Shown: positions 52,936 through 62,383, counted from the first letter of the stretch. The stretch is 64,000 nucleotides of DNA from an uncultured Flavobacteriaceae bacterium (GCA_947494565.1 CANLVG010000001.1:62001-126000); one strand, 5' to 3'. Notes: generated by a model not told the origin, from the sequence alone. Numbers and translations are program-made.

Positions 52936-53158
52936 CCTCACAGCCAACCAATTCGTGGCTTTCCTTGCTACAAGCAATTTGCCAGCATTTGAAGTTTTAC
53001 TTTAAGTACTTATAACATTATATCAAATAGGTTATAAATTTTAAGATTGATGATCCCAAAAATTTTGGGACAGTTATTCCGTTTGTCTGCCTTTTCTTGG
53101 TGTTTTCAAAGTTTCTGGTACGCTATTTGGTCTTAATTGAGAGAATAAGCAGCATGTT

Positions 53159-53497
53159 ATGAAAAACACCTTCAAAATACTTCTACTATTGCAATTTACA
53201 ACTACCCTATATAGTTTAGAATCCAATGAATATTTTGGACCTGATGTTACACTAATTGAAAATGACATTTCAACAAAATGCGGTTTTCTTGAAGTCAAGT
53301 CACGTTTCCGAACCGATAAGCTTGTAAGAGCTAAAAAAGATGGCTGTTTTCGTTGGGTATTTTTAAAAAATGGAAAAGTAACTCACCTTTCCGACGTTGT
53401 CATTATTAAGGAAGGCGAATCAAAAAGAGGTTTTAGTAAAAACGGTCAGACCGTTGAAATAAACTGTCACTGTCGCAGAAAAAAAGCAAACTATTGA
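53159..53497 (+). CDS. Small exported protein, unknown
   Basis: A 112-residue protein with a Sec signal (MKNTFKILLLLQFTTTLYS). The mature part has four cysteines (KCGFLEV, DGCFRWV, INCHCRRKK) that could form two disulphides, plus basic residues at the end. No family recognised. It follows a repeat copy and is convergent with the DUF4097 gene, typical of a single-gene cassette. Confidence 0.6.
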   Translation: MKNTFKILLLLQFTTTLYSLESNEYFGPDVTLIENDISTKCGFLEVKSRFRTDKLVRAKKDGCFRWVFLKNGKVTHLSDVVIIKEGESKRGFSKNGQTVEINCHCRRKKANY

Positions 53498-53615
53498 ATC
53501 TTTTATATAAAATACCCCTAAAACAAATTACGTCTCTCAAGGTAGCATTCAGAATCTTAGTTGCTCAAAAACTTCCAGCGTACACTTGCTTCTAGTTCAC
53601 TTTTATGCTTCCTTT

Positions 53616-54617
53616 TTAATCCTCATAGCGCACTTTAACACTTCCTCCTGATGCACGCATGTACACCGGAATTCCGCCATCATTCATGGTGCCTTTTACG
53701 CGATTTTTTTTAGTTTGACCGGAGAAATTCTTTAGATCAATATGAACGCTGCTAGAACCCAAGTCGAGGTCTAGCCCCAATTGATCACCATTTTGTACGA
53801 CAGCATCAACGCCACCTCCGCTGGATTCAAGGTGTAATTCCTTACTCAAGTTGCTAATATTAACATGCACTGATCCTCCGCTCGATTTGGCTTTTACAGA
53901 ATTGCAATCTCCCAAAACGGTTACTCCACCACCACTACTAACGGCATCTACAGCACCCTGAATAGCCTTTAGGCGTACGCTACCTCCTGAACTGCGTGCA
54001 TAGACACTGCCCCGCGCTTCATCTAAAGTAACACCACCACCGCTGGAAGTCAAACGAATATCGCCATTGTGATTCGTTGCTCCGGCTTTACCACCAGATG
54101 ACTTTGCCGTGGTAGTTCCGGAAGTGTTTTCCAAAATTACGGAGCCTCCACTGCTTATTAATTTATGTGTGCCTTCCACCCCTGAAATTCGTAACCCACC
54201 ACCACTTGATGTTACATTGCACGACATTTCGCGTGGGACAATAATGGTAAAGTAAATGCCCACATTCCTCAATCGCGCGAAATTTGATTTACGCACGGCA
54301 TTCGCATTGATCACCGTACCGTTTTTCTCGATCTCCAAATCAAACTTTTCTAGAATATCGGCCACCATGGGATCTGTCGGAGCTAAAACCCTTCCATTTT
54401 TACGAATAAATGCCCGGACTTCTACTGTAGGCTCATCGTGCGTTTTGACTCGTATGCTGCCGCCAGACGACTTGGAATTTAATGTGCCAGGTTGATTTAG
54501 TTCAAATGTTTTTGTTATGGTAGGGGTTTTGTGCTCCTGTGCAAAACCTTGGCACGAAAGGATGACCACCAACAGGGCCATCATGCTGTACATTTTTACT
54601 TTATTTTGAATTTTCAT
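53616..54617 (-). CDS. DUF4097 beta-helix protein with SSGG repeats
   Basis: A 333-residue exported protein (signal ending GFAQ). About ten copies of S-S-G-G-[GSK] recur every 18-25 residues through residues 45-330, for example KSSGGSIRV, TSSGGGLRI, RSSGGSVRL and VSSGGGVTV, each followed by a short strand. This is a right-handed beta-helix of the DUF4097/adhesin type. It is probably an envelope or surface protein. The spacing of Ser-Ser-Gly-Gly at turns is unusually regular. Confidence 0.85.
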   Translation of the reverse strand: MKIQNKVKMYSMMALLVVILSCQGFAQEHKTPTITKTFELNQPGTLNSKSSGGSIRVKTHDEPTVEVRAFIRKNGRVLAPTDPMVADILEKFDLEIEKNGTVINANAVRKSNFARLRNVGIYFTIIVPREMSCNVTSSGGGLRISGVEGTHKLISSGGSVILENTSGTTTAKSSGGKAGATNHNGDIRLTSSGGGVTLDEARGSVYARSSGGSVRLKAIQGAVDAVSSGGGVTVLGDCNSVKAKSSGGSVHVNISNLSKELHLESSGGGVDAVVQNGDQLGLDLDLGSSSVHIDLKNFSGQTKKNRVKGTMNDGGIPVYMRASGGSVKVRYED

Positions 54618-55075
54618 ACTACTAATTGTTAGCGTTTGTATTGAATTAACTGTATCAAAGGATGTTTCGCTATGGTGTCATTCTGTTTTGTTGACAACGA
54701 TAGTCTTCTTAATCTATCTCGAATGTTGTGCCAACCTTATAAGCAATTGAATATGAGATTATTAAAAATAATATTCCATCAATGTGTTTTTTATTTGTAA
54801 AAAATATTTACAAAAGTGTCAAAAAATCATACAATAGTACTAAGGCTTTTGACCCCATAACAATTTGAAATTAGTTGGTTGCACAAATCCTATCGTAGGG
54901 TACCCTATACCTAGATTCATTTGTAGTGCTGTTCCATAGGTTCCTTATGGTTTCTTGGCTTTACGCGCTCATTGTATGTATCACTTCTGTAAACTTGAAA
55001 TATGTCAGCTTTGCTATCTTCAAAGCATAGTTTTCATTTTCCTTCGTTAATTTCGTATTCTAGATTGAACTTCGA
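54618..55075. other. 458-base intergenic region without visible gene
   Basis: AT-rich spacer between divergent genes. I see no convincing ORF, hairpin repeat copy or exact TAnnTTTG promoter with a -33 element. Some A/T runs near 54770-54840 are low complexity. It must hold the promoters of both flanking genes. Confidence 0.5.
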
Positions 55076-55915
55076 GTGACCTATTCAAATAAGATAAACT
55101 ATTGGAGGATTCTTGAGCCTATTCTATTGGGTTCCATAGCCAATATTGTAATCAATTTCATTTTTGACCCTGCAGACCCTGATTTTATTTTCAAGGAGTT
55201 TTTTGTTGCAATCGCCTTTGCCCTAATATTGACCGAAGTCAATCGGTTGATCGACAATAAACTGGACAAAAGAATGAACTGGGCCACTAACCTCGGGAAA
55301 CGTTTTTTGAACCAACTCATCTACCTGACCACCTCTTTGCTGGTACTGATCAATATTATCGGCAATGCCTATATATGGCTGATCGGAGATGATTTTTATT
55401 CCATCAGTGAGCTGATCATCATCAACCTTTGCGTTTTTGGGGTTGCCCTGTTGCTCACGTTTTTCAAATGGTCCATGCACTTTTATAAAAATTGGGTACG
55501 GGCAGAACGTAATTTAGAGAACACCCATGAACATTTAACCAAATTGAAATCGGAATTCGATAAAACGCATACACAAATTGAACTTCAAAAAATAAATGGC
55601 ACACTTCATATCAGTGCGGAGGATATTCATCTTGTAAAGGCAGAATTGGGTATTGTTTGGGTGTATTATGAGACAGGGAAAGCAGTATTTCAACACTCCC
55701 TTGGCAGTTTAATGGAGCTGCTTCCAAAGCACTTGTTTTTTAACGCTACACGAAATACCATCGTTCGCAAAGACAAAGTCTTATCCATCGCTCCATCTAC
55801 TTATGGTAAAATAAACCTGATCGTTAAAAACACCTTGGAAGATACTACACAAATCACCATAAGCAGGCTCAAAGCCGCTTCTTTCAGAAAATGGTACAAT
55901 AGCAGTTCAAGTTGA
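55076..55915 (+). CDS. Membrane LytTR DNA-binding protein
   Basis: A 279-residue protein starting at GTG 55076. Four membrane helices (about residues 13-135) are followed by a coiled-coil linker (NLENTHEHLTKLKSEFDKTH). A C-terminal LytTR domain has ISAEDIHLVKAELGIVWVYYETGK and LPKHLFFNATRNTIVRKDKV. There is no receiver domain, so membrane sensing and DNA binding are in one chain. It precedes the serine hydrolase gene at 56006 and may control it. Confidence 0.85.
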   Translation: MTYSNKINYWRILEPILLGSIANIVINFIFDPADPDFIFKEFFVAIAFALILTEVNRLIDNKLDKRMNWATNLGKRFLNQLIYLTTSLLVLINIIGNAYIWLIGDDFYSISELIIINLCVFGVALLLTFFKWSMHFYKNWVRAERNLENTHEHLTKLKSEFDKTHTQIELQKINGTLHISAEDIHLVKAELGIVWVYYETGKAVFQHSLGSLMELLPKHLFFNATRNTIVRKDKVLSIAPSTYGKINLIVKNTLEDTTQITISRLKAASFRKWYNSSSS

Positions 55916-56005
55916 TTTCGATAGCATTTCGACCAATTACACCTCGTTTTTCTTTTTGATGAGACGTCTACACGATTTCTTTGTCCAAATCAAAAAACGT
56001 AAAAC

Positions 56006-57148
56006 ATGAGATCATCAAATTTAAAATGGACCGTAGCCGCATTGCTTTTTTGCACAGTAATCATTTCTTCTTGTGCACAAACCAAGAGTAAAAAGTATAC
56101 AAAAATCCAACGTTATATTGATGCAGCAACAGGTGAAAACCTTGTAGGAGTGTCGGTATATATCAAAAGCCCGAAGTTAGGCCAGTGGATTGGAACCTCG
56201 GGCTATGCCGATTTAGAAAGAAAAACACCCCTAAAAAAGAATGCTATTTTTGGTCTGGCGAGTATTGGTAAAACTTATATAGCAGTCGCTGTGTTACGAC
56301 TTGTAGAGGAAGGAAAACTTGGATTGGACGATAAAATCAGCGACTATTTACCCAAAGAGATCATTGATGGTTTTCCAACAGCCAAGCATGTAACCATTCG
56401 AAACTTATTGGGGCACACCTCAGGTTTGTACAACTACAATAGAAATCCAGAGTTGAACGAGCTATATCTTTCAGGAAACTTAAAATTGGATACGTTATCG
56501 CATATTGATGCACTCCGAAGGTATGCTTACGGAATCACCGAACACACCAAACCACTTGGCGAATATAAATATAGCAGTACCAATTATTTGCTATTATCGA
56601 AGATTATGGATACGGTGGTTGCAAAAGGTCATGAGGAATATATGCGAGATGATATTATTAAAAAATACCAGCTTAAAGATACCTATTACAAACAAACTCC
56701 TCCAGAAAGATTGGTCGAGCATTATGGGGATATTGACCAAAACAATAGTACAGAGAACCTTACGAAAGAAACCATAGAAACCACGAATTGGTATAGCGGT
56801 GATGATGGTGTGTATGCTACGATTGAAGAAGGAAGTCTCTTTTTTCAAAGATTGTTCAAGGGAGAAATTCTCTCAAAAGCAACCCTGAAAGAAATGACCA
56901 CTTGGAATGACAATAAAAATCCTGATTATGGGCTCGGCCTTATGGCTGACAAAGGGTTCCCCTATAAATTTTTAATGGGGCATTCGGGAAGGGGAATAGG
57001 TATGACCACAGATCTATATTATTTTCCGAAACAGGATATGACCGTCGCGATATTTTGTAATTCAGGATTACGTTCGGCCTCTAGAAACTATGCTAAAACT
57101 TATTATAGAATGCGAAAAAGAATTATTAAAAAGTTGTTTCTTTTTTAG
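56006..57148 (+). CDS. Serine hydrolase (beta-lactamase/PBP-like) lipoprotein
   Basis: A 380-residue lipoprotein (lipobox ISSC). SxxK is SIGKT in FGLASIGKTYIAVAV, YxN-like is YSSTN, and the final motif is HSG (FLMGHSGRGIGM). The size and motif order fit the family. Its function could be peptidase, esterase or D-amino-peptidase. It is one of three serine hydrolases in the accessory region: one broken (46858), one at 50275 and this one. It follows a LytTR membrane regulator on the same strand. Confidence 0.9.
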   Translation: MRSSNLKWTVAALLFCTVIISSCAQTKSKKYTKIQRYIDAATGENLVGVSVYIKSPKLGQWIGTSGYADLERKTPLKKNAIFGLASIGKTYIAVAVLRLVEEGKLGLDDKISDYLPKEIIDGFPTAKHVTIRNLLGHTSGLYNYNRNPELNELYLSGNLKLDTLSHIDALRRYAYGITEHTKPLGEYKYSSTNYLLLSKIMDTVVAKGHEEYMRDDIIKKYQLKDTYYKQTPPERLVEHYGDIDQNNSTENLTKETIETTNWYSGDDGVYATIEEGSLFFQRLFKGEILSKATLKEMTTWNDNKNPDYGLGLMADKGFPYKFLMGHSGRGIGMTTDLYYFPKQDMTVAIFCNSGLRSASRNYAKTYYRMRKRIIKKLFLF

Positions 57149-57169
57149 TGAAATGAGAATCGTACGATA

Positions 57170-57235
57170 CCATTCCACACACCTGCTTGCTGGCTAGGCA
57201 TGTAAACCGGCGGGCAGGTAACGCAAGACATTATG
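57170..57235 (+). repeat. Compact fragment of the dispersed repeat
   Basis: Starts CCATTCCACACAC, the repeat's left end, and after a short GC-rich stretch (CCTGC with GGCAGG) jumps to GTAACGCAAGACATTATG, which resembles the right end GTTACATAACGCGGAACATTATG. The interior hairpin is missing. It looks like a collapsed copy. Confidence 0.55.
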
Positions 57236-57312
57236 ATACATTTCGAAGTATTGGTCTAGCCAATGGCCGGCACGAATAAAGAAACTATACCTAAAAGGTC
57301 AGCTTAGCGCGC

Positions 57313-57873
57313 TTAATTTTTCAAGGCTGTACCGATCTTTTCTCCGGCCTTTTTAACATCCTTTCCGATTTCTTTTAGCGTGGGTTGAAGTTCTTTGCCA
57401 AGCGCTTTAAAGTCCTTTTTCAACGAACGGATCCATTTTCGGTATGCGTTATCCGATTTAATTTTCCGAATGGCCTGCTCGCCATCTTTGTACACCGCCT
57501 TGATTCCCCTTTTAAGTGTACTCTTATCGTATTGTGTTTGCAACTCGACCACCCCTTTTTTCACTTCTACGGCCACCTGATCTGAATTGGTCTTTACATT
57601 GAATTCCGTGCCCAAAACCTTGATATCGCCATGTGCTGTTGTCACCGTAAAGATCGATGTATTCGGTTCTACGATAAAGAATGCTTCCCCACTGAGGTTG
57701 AGGATACGCGGATCAAAGTGTTCTTGGTATGAAATGGAACTGTGATAGTTCAGGTATACTTGAGATCCATCAGGAAGCAGCACCACTTCGTAATTCGCTG
57801 CCGTATGAACCTCCATATCGGTAGTACACGCCAGGTTTATAAAGAGAAAGCAATATCCGAGATATTTCCCCAT
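57313..57873 (-). CDS. FecR-domain lipoprotein without sigma factor
   Basis: A 186-residue lipoprotein (INLAC). Residues about 25-135 form the FecR domain: VVLLPDGSQVYLNYHSSISY, LSGEAFFIVEP and FTVTTAHGDIKVLGTEFNVK. Classical FecR proteins have a cytosolic anti-sigma part and a membrane helix. Both are missing, and a basic helical tail (about 140-186, GKDVKKAGEKIG) replaces them. No sigma-factor gene is adjacent. It ends the transcript of the upstream beta-propeller gene (nine-base gap) and probably acts with it in the envelope. Confidence 0.8.
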   Translation of the reverse strand: MGKYLGYCFLFINLACTTDMEVHTAANYEVVLLPDGSQVYLNYHSSISYQEHFDPRILNLSGEAFFIVEPNTSIFTVTTAHGDIKVLGTEFNVKTNSDQVAVEVKKGVVELQTQYDKSTLKRGIKAVYKDGEQAIRKIKSDNAYRKWIRSLKKDFKALGKELQPTLKEIGKDVKKAGEKIGTALKN

Positions 57874-57882
57874 AGTACCTTT

Positions 57883-59832
57883 TTAGCGGGCCATATACGA
57901 GGTCAATGCGGCTTCGCCCGTTTGATAATACACCTGTCCGGTAATATCGTCAACAGCATATAACGGCTCACGGTCCTTACCAAGATTGATTTCACCTTCT
58001 ATCTTCCCCGTAGTTTTACTTACTTTAAACAAGACTATGTCTTTCTCCTGTTTTGACATGATGAACATAAAATCCCTCCCCTGTTTGGTGGCCTTGAGTC
58101 GGGCATTGGCCTTTTTAAAGGCAGCGCCGGCGTAACTTGAGGCGGCTTTGCCCAATTCGCCATAGGCCTCCCCTATTTGGGACACCAATTCTCCGGCTAC
58201 TTCGTCTTTTTGACGAACGTCATTTTCAGCTGCGGCCATGGTACCCGAAACATAATACGAGGCGGCACCAATATAGGCTGCCCTTATCGACGACGCGTAG
58301 AGCAAGGCACGCTTCCACCCCGCTTCCTTAGGGGCGGCATAATATTCTTGATAGACCAGCGCCCCATCAAAATCGAATTTGGCAACGTTCTGGTCGGAAT
58401 GTATAAAGATACCATCCTCCAAAATTTCCAGATTCGATGGGGATTCCTTGCCCTCAAATCGAAGTTCGACCTGCGAAAAATCATTGACTTGACCGGTTGA
58501 CTTCTCCACCACTTTTAACAGTCCGGAGCTGTAATCAAAAGCATAGATTTTGTCTCGATGTTCGGCAGTAAGCCTTGGGCTGGTACGAATACTTTTTTTC
58601 CACTTCAACGTACCGGAATTAGGGTCTAGAATGTTCATCGACTCGGTCGTAATATAAAGTATTGCATTTGCTACTGGCACAATGCCAACCACCGTACCAT
58701 CGACTTTGACCGGCTTGTCAAATGTAATGGCGCCTATGGTAGGGTCTAAATAATTGAGGAAATCTTTATTCGCGGTTCGCGATACCAGCAAAATACCGTC
58801 ACCGGAATCCAAATAATCATACACTCCGCCTTTGATTGCGATACCACGGCCCTTTTTTCCCCACAGTCCTTCGCGGGTCTCGTAGTCAAACAGGTTTATT
58901 TTGGTTCGATTGCCATCATCGGGCAACACAAGAATTCCTTTATCTAAAAAATTAACATGGCTCAACGCTCCGTTTGCCTTTAATTCTTCACTCCATACCA
59001 GGCTACCGTCATTGATATTATAGGCGTTATAGTGATTGGTATAGTTTACGGTAGTATTGCCAGAGGATGTTGTCATACCTCCTTGCCGCTCTTTTTGTGA
59101 CCCCAAATAGAACACGTTACTGCCTTCGGGCTGGTAATAGTGTAGCTGTATGTCCATCTCTTTGGAGACATTCTCCGCGGCCTGCTTTAGTAAGGCTCCG
59201 AATTTTCCCATTTTATCTATTTCTGCCGCTTCCTTTGAATTGGTTTCTTTCCAAATGACGTCTCCGGTATCCGCGTTGAGTTTATAGTTATTGAACAAGG
59301 TTACAATAAGAAGTTCTTGATTTTCAAGTTCATTTGCAGCAACGATACGGCCAAATTTTTCATTCATTGACCATGACAGACTAGCATCCGACATTTTTAC
59401 GGAAACCATCAAGGGTGCTTCATTAAAATCCGTTCCGGAAACAAGAATCGCATCGGAGTCATACAATAAATGATAGCTACCCACCTTTTTAAGGCCTGCA
59501 TTTTTAGAATTAAAGACTTCGTCACCGCTAAACTGATCGATGAGATGCAAGCTGTTGTGCGTTGTTACCGAAAAGAACGGGCTATTGGGAAGTTCTTCGA
59601 AAGCAGCTCTGTCAAGATTGCCAAAGGCCCTTTTTCCCCAGCTGATATCACCTGTTTCGGTATCGATGCCGATCAATTCTTCTCTAGAACTAACGATAAG
59701 GTTACCCAGTGAAGTAACTTCTTGCCATAAAATTTTTGTAGGTACGGCTTTGTTCCATTTCATCTCTACTTGTGAAAAGGATAGTAATGGAAACACTATC
59801 AGCAATAAAAAAAACGGTTTGATCTGGCGCAT
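57883..59832 (-). CDS. Exported PQQ-like beta-propeller protein
   Basis: A 649-residue exported protein (signal ending LSFSQ). Multiple PQQ-like repeats such as LIGIDTETGDISWG, YKLNADTGDVIWKE, YNINDGSLVWSE and MNILDPNSGTLKWKK build an eight-bladed-type propeller in residues about 25-480. A helical insertion (about 515-590) is rich in Ala and contains DEVAGELVSQIGEAYGELG. A final propeller strand pair ends the protein. No catalytic PQQ ligands are seen, so it is probably a scaffold like BamB. It is co-transcribed with the FecR-like lipoprotein. Confidence 0.85.
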   Translation of the reverse strand: MRQIKPFFLLLIVFPLLSFSQVEMKWNKAVPTKILWQEVTSLGNLIVSSREELIGIDTETGDISWGKRAFGNLDRAAFEELPNSPFFSVTTHNSLHLIDQFSGDEVFNSKNAGLKKVGSYHLLYDSDAILVSGTDFNEAPLMVSVKMSDASLSWSMNEKFGRIVAANELENQELLIVTLFNNYKLNADTGDVIWKETNSKEAAEIDKMGKFGALLKQAAENVSKEMDIQLHYYQPEGSNVFYLGSQKERQGGMTTSSGNTTVNYTNHYNAYNINDGSLVWSEELKANGALSHVNFLDKGILVLPDDGNRTKINLFDYETREGLWGKKGRGIAIKGGVYDYLDSGDGILLVSRTANKDFLNYLDPTIGAITFDKPVKVDGTVVGIVPVANAILYITTESMNILDPNSGTLKWKKSIRTSPRLTAEHRDKIYAFDYSSGLLKVVEKSTGQVNDFSQVELRFEGKESPSNLEILEDGIFIHSDQNVAKFDFDGALVYQEYYAAPKEAGWKRALLYASSIRAAYIGAASYYVSGTMAAAENDVRQKDEVAGELVSQIGEAYGELGKAASSYAGAAFKKANARLKATKQGRDFMFIMSKQEKDIVLFKVSKTTGKIEGEINLGKDREPLYAVDDITGQVYYQTGEAALTSYMAR

Positions 59833-59934
59833 ATTCTAGGTTTTGGTCTAGATAGAACGTCCTAGGTCACTGTTTAGTACTACTAGAGGCAGTCATTACC
59901 CTTCCCTATTCCCCAAAGTTGTCGAGATCGATTG

Positions 59935-60100
59935 GTATCATGGGTTGGTCACTACCTTTTGAAAGGAATTTTTTGAGAAGAAAGATTTAAAGAAAGTGAA
60001 GCAGTAAATAAGGCCGGCGGCACAACTCGCTTAAAAAAGAGAAAGTCTACTAGACCTTCTCTTTTATATCGTTTACGAAAGCAAAGTTACACCCGTCTAC
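59935..60100 (+). repeat. Dispersed hairpin repeat, copy at 60.0 kb
   Basis: Has the left-module tail (CACTACCTTTTGAAAGGAA, TTTTTTGAGAAGAAAGATTTAAAGAAAGTGAAG), then GGCCGGCGGCACAACTCGCTTA. The hairpin AAAAGAGAAAGTCT/AGACCTTCTCTTTT (about 60034-60065, loop ACT) follows, then GCAAAGTTAC ending near 60090. It is the right-hand limit of the repeat region. The genes beyond show none. Confidence 0.75.
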
Positions 60101-60124
60101 ATATATCGTATAGCACTTGACTTT

Positions 60125-61078
60125 TTAGAATGGCGCAAAAGTATCTTTGGGTGTGTCCGGTATGCTCCAACGCTGGCGCGCTGTTATAGTTTCCGGTGCA
60201 TCCAATTTAGGTGTGGAGTGACCTGAACTACCATAGCTGCTTGTACTACTACGTGGGATTTGCATGCGGTCTCCGTAGAGCCATACCACCAAATTACTAC
60301 GCTGTCCACTGATGATAGGATGTGTAGCGTGTGGAACGTTACCTCGGTGAATGATTGCTTTACCTGGTTCAAAAATGGTCTGTACCGTTTTTCCCGTGGT
60401 TTTATCATGGAAATCGACTTGTGAACCTGTAAATTCCTCATCAGGTAGGTTTATATTGATATTTAAAGTGGCCGCAGAAGCATCGGTGTGCGCATGCAAG
60501 TCTTTGTCTTTATCAGGATTGTATTGAATGGAAAAACCAAATGTTTGGGTATCATAGCCATAAGTACCGAGTAATAAGCGAGCAATCGGACGCATATAGC
60601 GGTTCATCATAGCGTTGTAAAATGCTTGAAAATGAGGCGCAGCCAGATGTCCTTCCGAGCGCGGATCAAGCATGATTCCGTAACGATTTAATTGGATGCC
60701 GTAGGGTGCACGTTTCGGAATTTGTGAATTGACCACTGCTTCCAGATAATCTCGAAACTCCGCTAGGCGCTTAAGGTCAAAAAACTGTGCGGAATAAACT
60801 CCGGGAATGATTTCTTCCCATAGATCGGCAACAGCAGTTTCTTTTTCCGGATTTTTCCAGGTATCGTCAATAGCTTGTCGCAAGCGGGGATCCAGTAGTT
60901 TTTCATCGGGGAGCAGTAAATTATCCTTGTTTTCCATTTCCCATTCCGCCCATGCCGCTTCGAGCAGTTTTTGGTTACTGTTCCAAAAATGGGAAACAGA
61001 GGCGTCACGTTTCAATGATGCTTCACGAGATGGTGGCGTGAGTGCACGGGCTTGTGCGAGGGCATTATTTTTTTTCAT
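60125..61078 (-). CDS. 2-oxoglutarate/Fe(II)-dependent oxygenase-like protein
   Basis: A 317-residue protein. Iron ligands are LHAHTDAS (His-x-Asp) and VPHATHPI (distal His), with RSNLVVWLYG supplying the 2-oxoglutarate-binding Arg. This matches a prolyl-hydroxylase-like double-stranded helix. The frame has an upstream TTG start at 61114, but ATG 61078 is preferred. It is the distal gene of a minus-strand run with an enoyl-CoA hydratase-like gene. Substrate is unknown. Confidence 0.8.
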   Translation of the reverse strand: MKKNNALAQARALTPPSREASLKRDASVSHFWNSNQKLLEAAWAEWEMENKDNLLLPDEKLLDPRLRQAIDDTWKNPEKETAVADLWEEIIPGVYSAQFFDLKRLAEFRDYLEAVVNSQIPKRAPYGIQLNRYGIMLDPRSEGHLAAPHFQAFYNAMMNRYMRPIARLLLGTYGYDTQTFGFSIQYNPDKDKDLHAHTDASAATLNININLPDEEFTGSQVDFHDKTTGKTVQTIFEPGKAIIHRGNVPHATHPIISGQRSNLVVWLYGDRMQIPRSSTSSYGSSGHSTPKLDAPETITARQRWSIPDTPKDTFAPF

Positions 61079-61170
61079 TTTTTCTGTTTTTAGTACTGGA
61101 ATTATTTTTTTCAATGGATGCCCAATTATTGATGAGCATCCATTGTACCTAGTGAATTAAAATTCACTAT

Positions 61171-62022
61171 TTAATCCCTTTGAATTTCTTGTAGATCTAG
61201 TAACATGCTTTCCCAGTTTTTCTGGTTATCATGGTCAAATTGTGCCCCATTTTCATCAGCGATCGTAAAACGCTTAATCGCTGGTGTTTTACTGGTCGCC
61301 TGAAATAATTGATAGGCTTCTTCTTTTAAAGCATCCGCAATTGGTAAGTCTATAGATGCGTACACAGCGCGCTTACAGGCTTCGATAGATTCGGCAGGGA
61401 ATTTAGAAATACGCGCTGCTAAAGCCTCTACATAAGGTCCAATTTCATCTGCATCCAAGGCTTTATTGATCGTTCCAAATTTTTCCGCTTCATCAGCATC
61501 CCAATCTCTAGCTCCTAAAATGATTTCTAAAGCTTTACCAAGTCCAGCTTGTCTTGCCATACGCGATGCTCCACCACCACAGGGTAAAATGCCCATTCCC
61601 ACTTCCATTTGCATAAACTTGGCTTTGCCTCTTGCGGCAAAACGCATATCCAACGCCAAGGCCATTTCATGCCCGCCACCTCGGGCAAAACCTTCAATTT
61701 TCGCAATAGTTGCTTGCGGTACATTGCTTAATCGTTCTAAAACGGATTGTAAGTCCAATAACTCTACCTCATTTCTTGGCACCGCTTCTTCAGACATATC
61801 CCTTAGTAAGTTGGTATCATAGTGGCATACCCAGTACCCGGGATTCGATGATTGAAAAACAACCACTTTTACGCTGCGGTCTCTTTCTAATCGTAGGCAA
61901 AGACTACTTAGGTCCGCTAACATTTCTTGTCCTTGTACATTTACAGGCCCAAAGTTGATGTCTACGGTTAAAATTCCACCCTTTTGTGCTGCTGTGAATG
62001 TTTGAAAATTTTTGTACTCCAT
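61171..62022 (-). CDS. Enoyl-CoA hydratase/isomerase family protein
   Basis: A 283-residue crotonase-fold protein. The oxyanion-hole segment GFARGGGHEMALALDMRFAA and the active-site stretch MEVGMGILPCGGGASRMARQ are present. The Glu usually used for catalysis is in MEVGM. Family reactions include hydration, isomerisation and C-C cleavage of acyl-CoAs. It sits between the oxygenase gene and a small NTF2-like gene on the same strand. The acyl group is not known. Confidence 0.88.
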   Translation of the reverse strand: MEYKNFQTFTAAQKGGILTVDINFGPVNVQGQEMLADLSSLCLRLERDRSVKVVVFQSSNPGYWVCHYDTNLLRDMSEEAVPRNEVELLDLQSVLERLSNVPQATIAKIEGFARGGGHEMALALDMRFAARGKAKFMQMEVGMGILPCGGGASRMARQAGLGKALEIILGARDWDADEAEKFGTINKALDADEIGPYVEALAARISKFPAESIEACKRAVYASIDLPIADALKEEAYQLFQATSKTPAIKRFTIADENGAQFDHDNQKNWESMLLDLQEIQRD

Positions 62023-62047
62023 TTTGTTCTCTTTTTAGTATTGTTAT

Positions 62048-62383
62048 TTAATTGTTTACAACGGCAAATGTGTGCTGTTGTATCTTTCCGTTTTCGATGA
62101 TGTAAGTGTCCGTAGCCAGCTGTACGTCAATGTGTTTGTTTTTTCCATTCCAGACAAAGTAAACCACCTTACCGTTGGTCTCCTGTTTGACGGTATGGAA
62201 TTGGAAGCCTTCGAAATTTGGTAAGAACCCTGTATAGAATTCGAGTATCTCGGACTTACCACTATAGGTTTTTTCCGGAGTACTGAACAACGCATCGTCT
62301 GAATAATCTTCTGCTACATTGGAAGCATTTAAGGTGTCAACAGCCCTCATATGACGTTCAAAAACATCCTGTGTTTTTTTCAT
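62048..62383 (-). CDS. NTF2/SnoaL-like protein
   Basis: A 111-residue cone-shaped NTF2 fold. The helix VFERHMRAVDTLNASNVAEDYSDDALF is followed by strands ALFSTPEKTYSGKSEILEFY, FQFHTVKQETNGKVVYFVWNG and VQLATDTYIIENGKIQQHTFAVV. Possible ketosteroid-isomerase-like activity or simple ligand binding. The upstream ATG at 62413 is in frame, but ATG 62383 fits the family. It lies 25 bases before the enoyl-CoA hydratase gene. Confidence 0.85.
   Translation of the reverse strand: MKKTQDVFERHMRAVDTLNASNVAEDYSDDALFSTPEKTYSGKSEILEFYTGFLPNFEGFQFHTVKQETNGKVVYFVWNGKNKHIDVQLATDTYIIENGKIQQHTFAVVNN

Noticed and set aside
35826-60100. Canonical integron
   Set aside because: No integrase gene is in the window, the box sequences (GTTACAT, GTTATGT) do not fit GTTRRRY, and gene orientations are mixed. 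The attC resemblance is kept only as a structural hypothesis.
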